Of a DNA stretch of 6,584 nucleotides, positions 6,042-6,584 are shown piece by piece. The stretch lies in contig JALUYN010000621.1 in assembly GCA_027012915.1 (NCBI GenBank), forward strand, positions 1 to 6,584, read 5' to 3'. Below the pieces are notes generated by a model, which saw only the letters and a list, made by a program, of their open reading frames with translations, did no database searches and was not told the origin of the DNA. Each line of letters starts with the position of its first letter. Position 1 is the stretch's first letter. Source of the DNA: Cellvibrionaceae bacterium (GTDB taxonomy: Bacteria; Pseudomonadota; Gammaproteobacteria; Pseudomonadales; Cellvibrionaceae). The translations under genes were made by a program, and so were the position numbers.

Positions 6042-6503
6042 ATGTCTCGACCGCAACTCAATGAGGATGCCATCCAGGCATTAATGGGCGATATACACCG
6101 CCTGTATTCCAGCAGCTATTACCGCGATCTCAAAACCAAAGGTATTGAGCTGACCCAGGCCCAGTGGCGCATATTGTCACTGCTGGCACTGCACGACGGC
6201 CGCACTCAGTCTGAGTTGGCCGAAATTATGCTGATGGAAAAAGCCCCATTTGGCGTAGTACTGGACAAGCTGGAAGCCAAACAGATGATCGAGCGCCGTC
6301 CGGACACCAGAGACCGCCGTGCCAAGCGCATCTACATCACCGACAAGGTCGAGCCCCTGATTCCCATCATGCGCGGTGTTTCCAAGAACATCACCGAGAC
6401 GGCCATGCAGACCCTGTCTGACGAAGACCAACAACAACTGACCCGAATTCTTAAAGTAATGCGCTGCAATCTCAACAATCTGCGCCAGCAGCGCAACCAA
6501 TGA
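6042..6503 (+). CDS. MarR-family transcriptional regulator
   Basis: A 153-residue dimeric winged-helix regulator of the MarR family, whose members usually repress their own operon and release DNA on binding a small, often phenolic or lipophilic, ligand. Family features are in order: N-terminal dimerisation helix (about 5-28); TQAQWRILSLLALHDG (38-53); the helix-turn-helix with TQSELAEIM (55-63) and recognition helix KAPFGVVLDKLEAK (67-80); the wing with ERRPDTRDRRAKRIYIT (84-100), including the hallmark D-RD-R pattern (D88, R90, D91, R93); and C-terminal dimerisation helices (about 103-150). Length is typical. One Cys (C142) is present in the C-terminal helix, so a two-Cys redox switch within one subunit is not possible. 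The ATG at 6042 has only a weak ribosome-binding site. The next gene starts 25 bases after its stop, suggesting an operon with the likely target gene. Confidence 0.94.
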   Translation: MSRPQLNEDAIQALMGDIHRLYSSSYYRDLKTKGIELTQAQWRILSLLALHDGRTQSELAEIMLMEKAPFGVVLDKLEAKQMIERRPDTRDRRAKRIYITDKVEPLIPIMRGVSKNITETAMQTLSDEDQQQLTRILKVMRCNLNNLRQQRNQ

Positions 6504-6528
6504 TTGCCGCCAGCCAAGGTAAGTAACC

Positions 6529-6584
6529 ATGACCGAGCAACAACACCGCCTGAGAAAGATACTTCCATTCCTGTTCAAGCAAGT
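6529..6584 (+). CDS. Start of a further gene, truncated by the window end
   Basis: The ATG at 6529 has AAGG at 6517-6520 with 8 bases spacing, and the frame is open for 18 codons to the window edge (MTEQQHRLRKILPFLFKQ). The basic stretch followed by ILPFLF could be the beginning of a membrane anchor or signal segment. It lies 25 bases after marR on the same strand, so it is probably co-transcribed. MarR genes are often followed by a membrane-fusion (HlyD/AcrA-type) efflux subunit, and this N-terminus would fit one, but 18 residues do not identify a family. Confidence 0.6.
   Translation, partial: MTEQQHRLRKILPFLFKQ

Overview
The window looks like a chromosomal stretch from a free-living, probably aquatic, gammaproteobacterium. 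This is inferred from a TonB-dependent receptor of the 'EEVIVTAQKREES' type, a periplasmic gamma-glutamyltransferase close to the E. coli enzyme, tandem-FHA and SYLF sequence of proteobacterial type, a moderately GC-rich base composition judged by eye, and compact gene spacing. No RNA gene, CRISPR array, insertion sequence or phage gene was seen.

Layout. (1) 81-935 (+) encodes an odd protein. It has one degenerate and one canonical FHA domain, joined in frame to only the C-terminal half of a SYLF/Ysc84-type lipid-binding domain. (2) 944-1339 (-) is a small, polar, probably disordered protein of unknown function with a very strong Shine-Dalgarno. It converges on gene 1 with 8 bases between the stops. 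(3) 1421-3133 (-) is ggt, a full-length secreted gamma-glutamyltransferase with every catalytic residue I could check. (4) 3134-3347 is a divergent regulatory region containing an imperfect dyad. (5) 3348-5861 (+) is an 837-residue TonB-dependent outer-membrane receptor, closed by a clear intrinsic terminator at 5886-5911. (6) 5912-6041 is the control region of a MarR-family regulator and includes a perfect 18-bp dyad, TTGCGTT-TATT-AACGCAA. (7) 6042-6503 (+) is the MarR regulator. (8) 6529 to the window end is the start of a further gene, probably in an operon with marR.

How they may work together. ggt and the receptor share a divergent promoter region and act in adjacent compartments: the periplasm (hydrolysis of gamma-glutamyl peptides such as glutathione) and the outer membrane (energised import). 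Joint regulation is possible but not shown by sequence. The MarR gene has its own promoter region beyond the receptor terminator and most likely controls itself and the downstream gene.

The most noteworthy points are the FHA/half-SYLF fusion, a patch of rare AGA/AGG arginine codons confined to one variable-loop segment of the receptor, and the MarR-type dyad. I found no convincing new multi-gene defence or mobile system.
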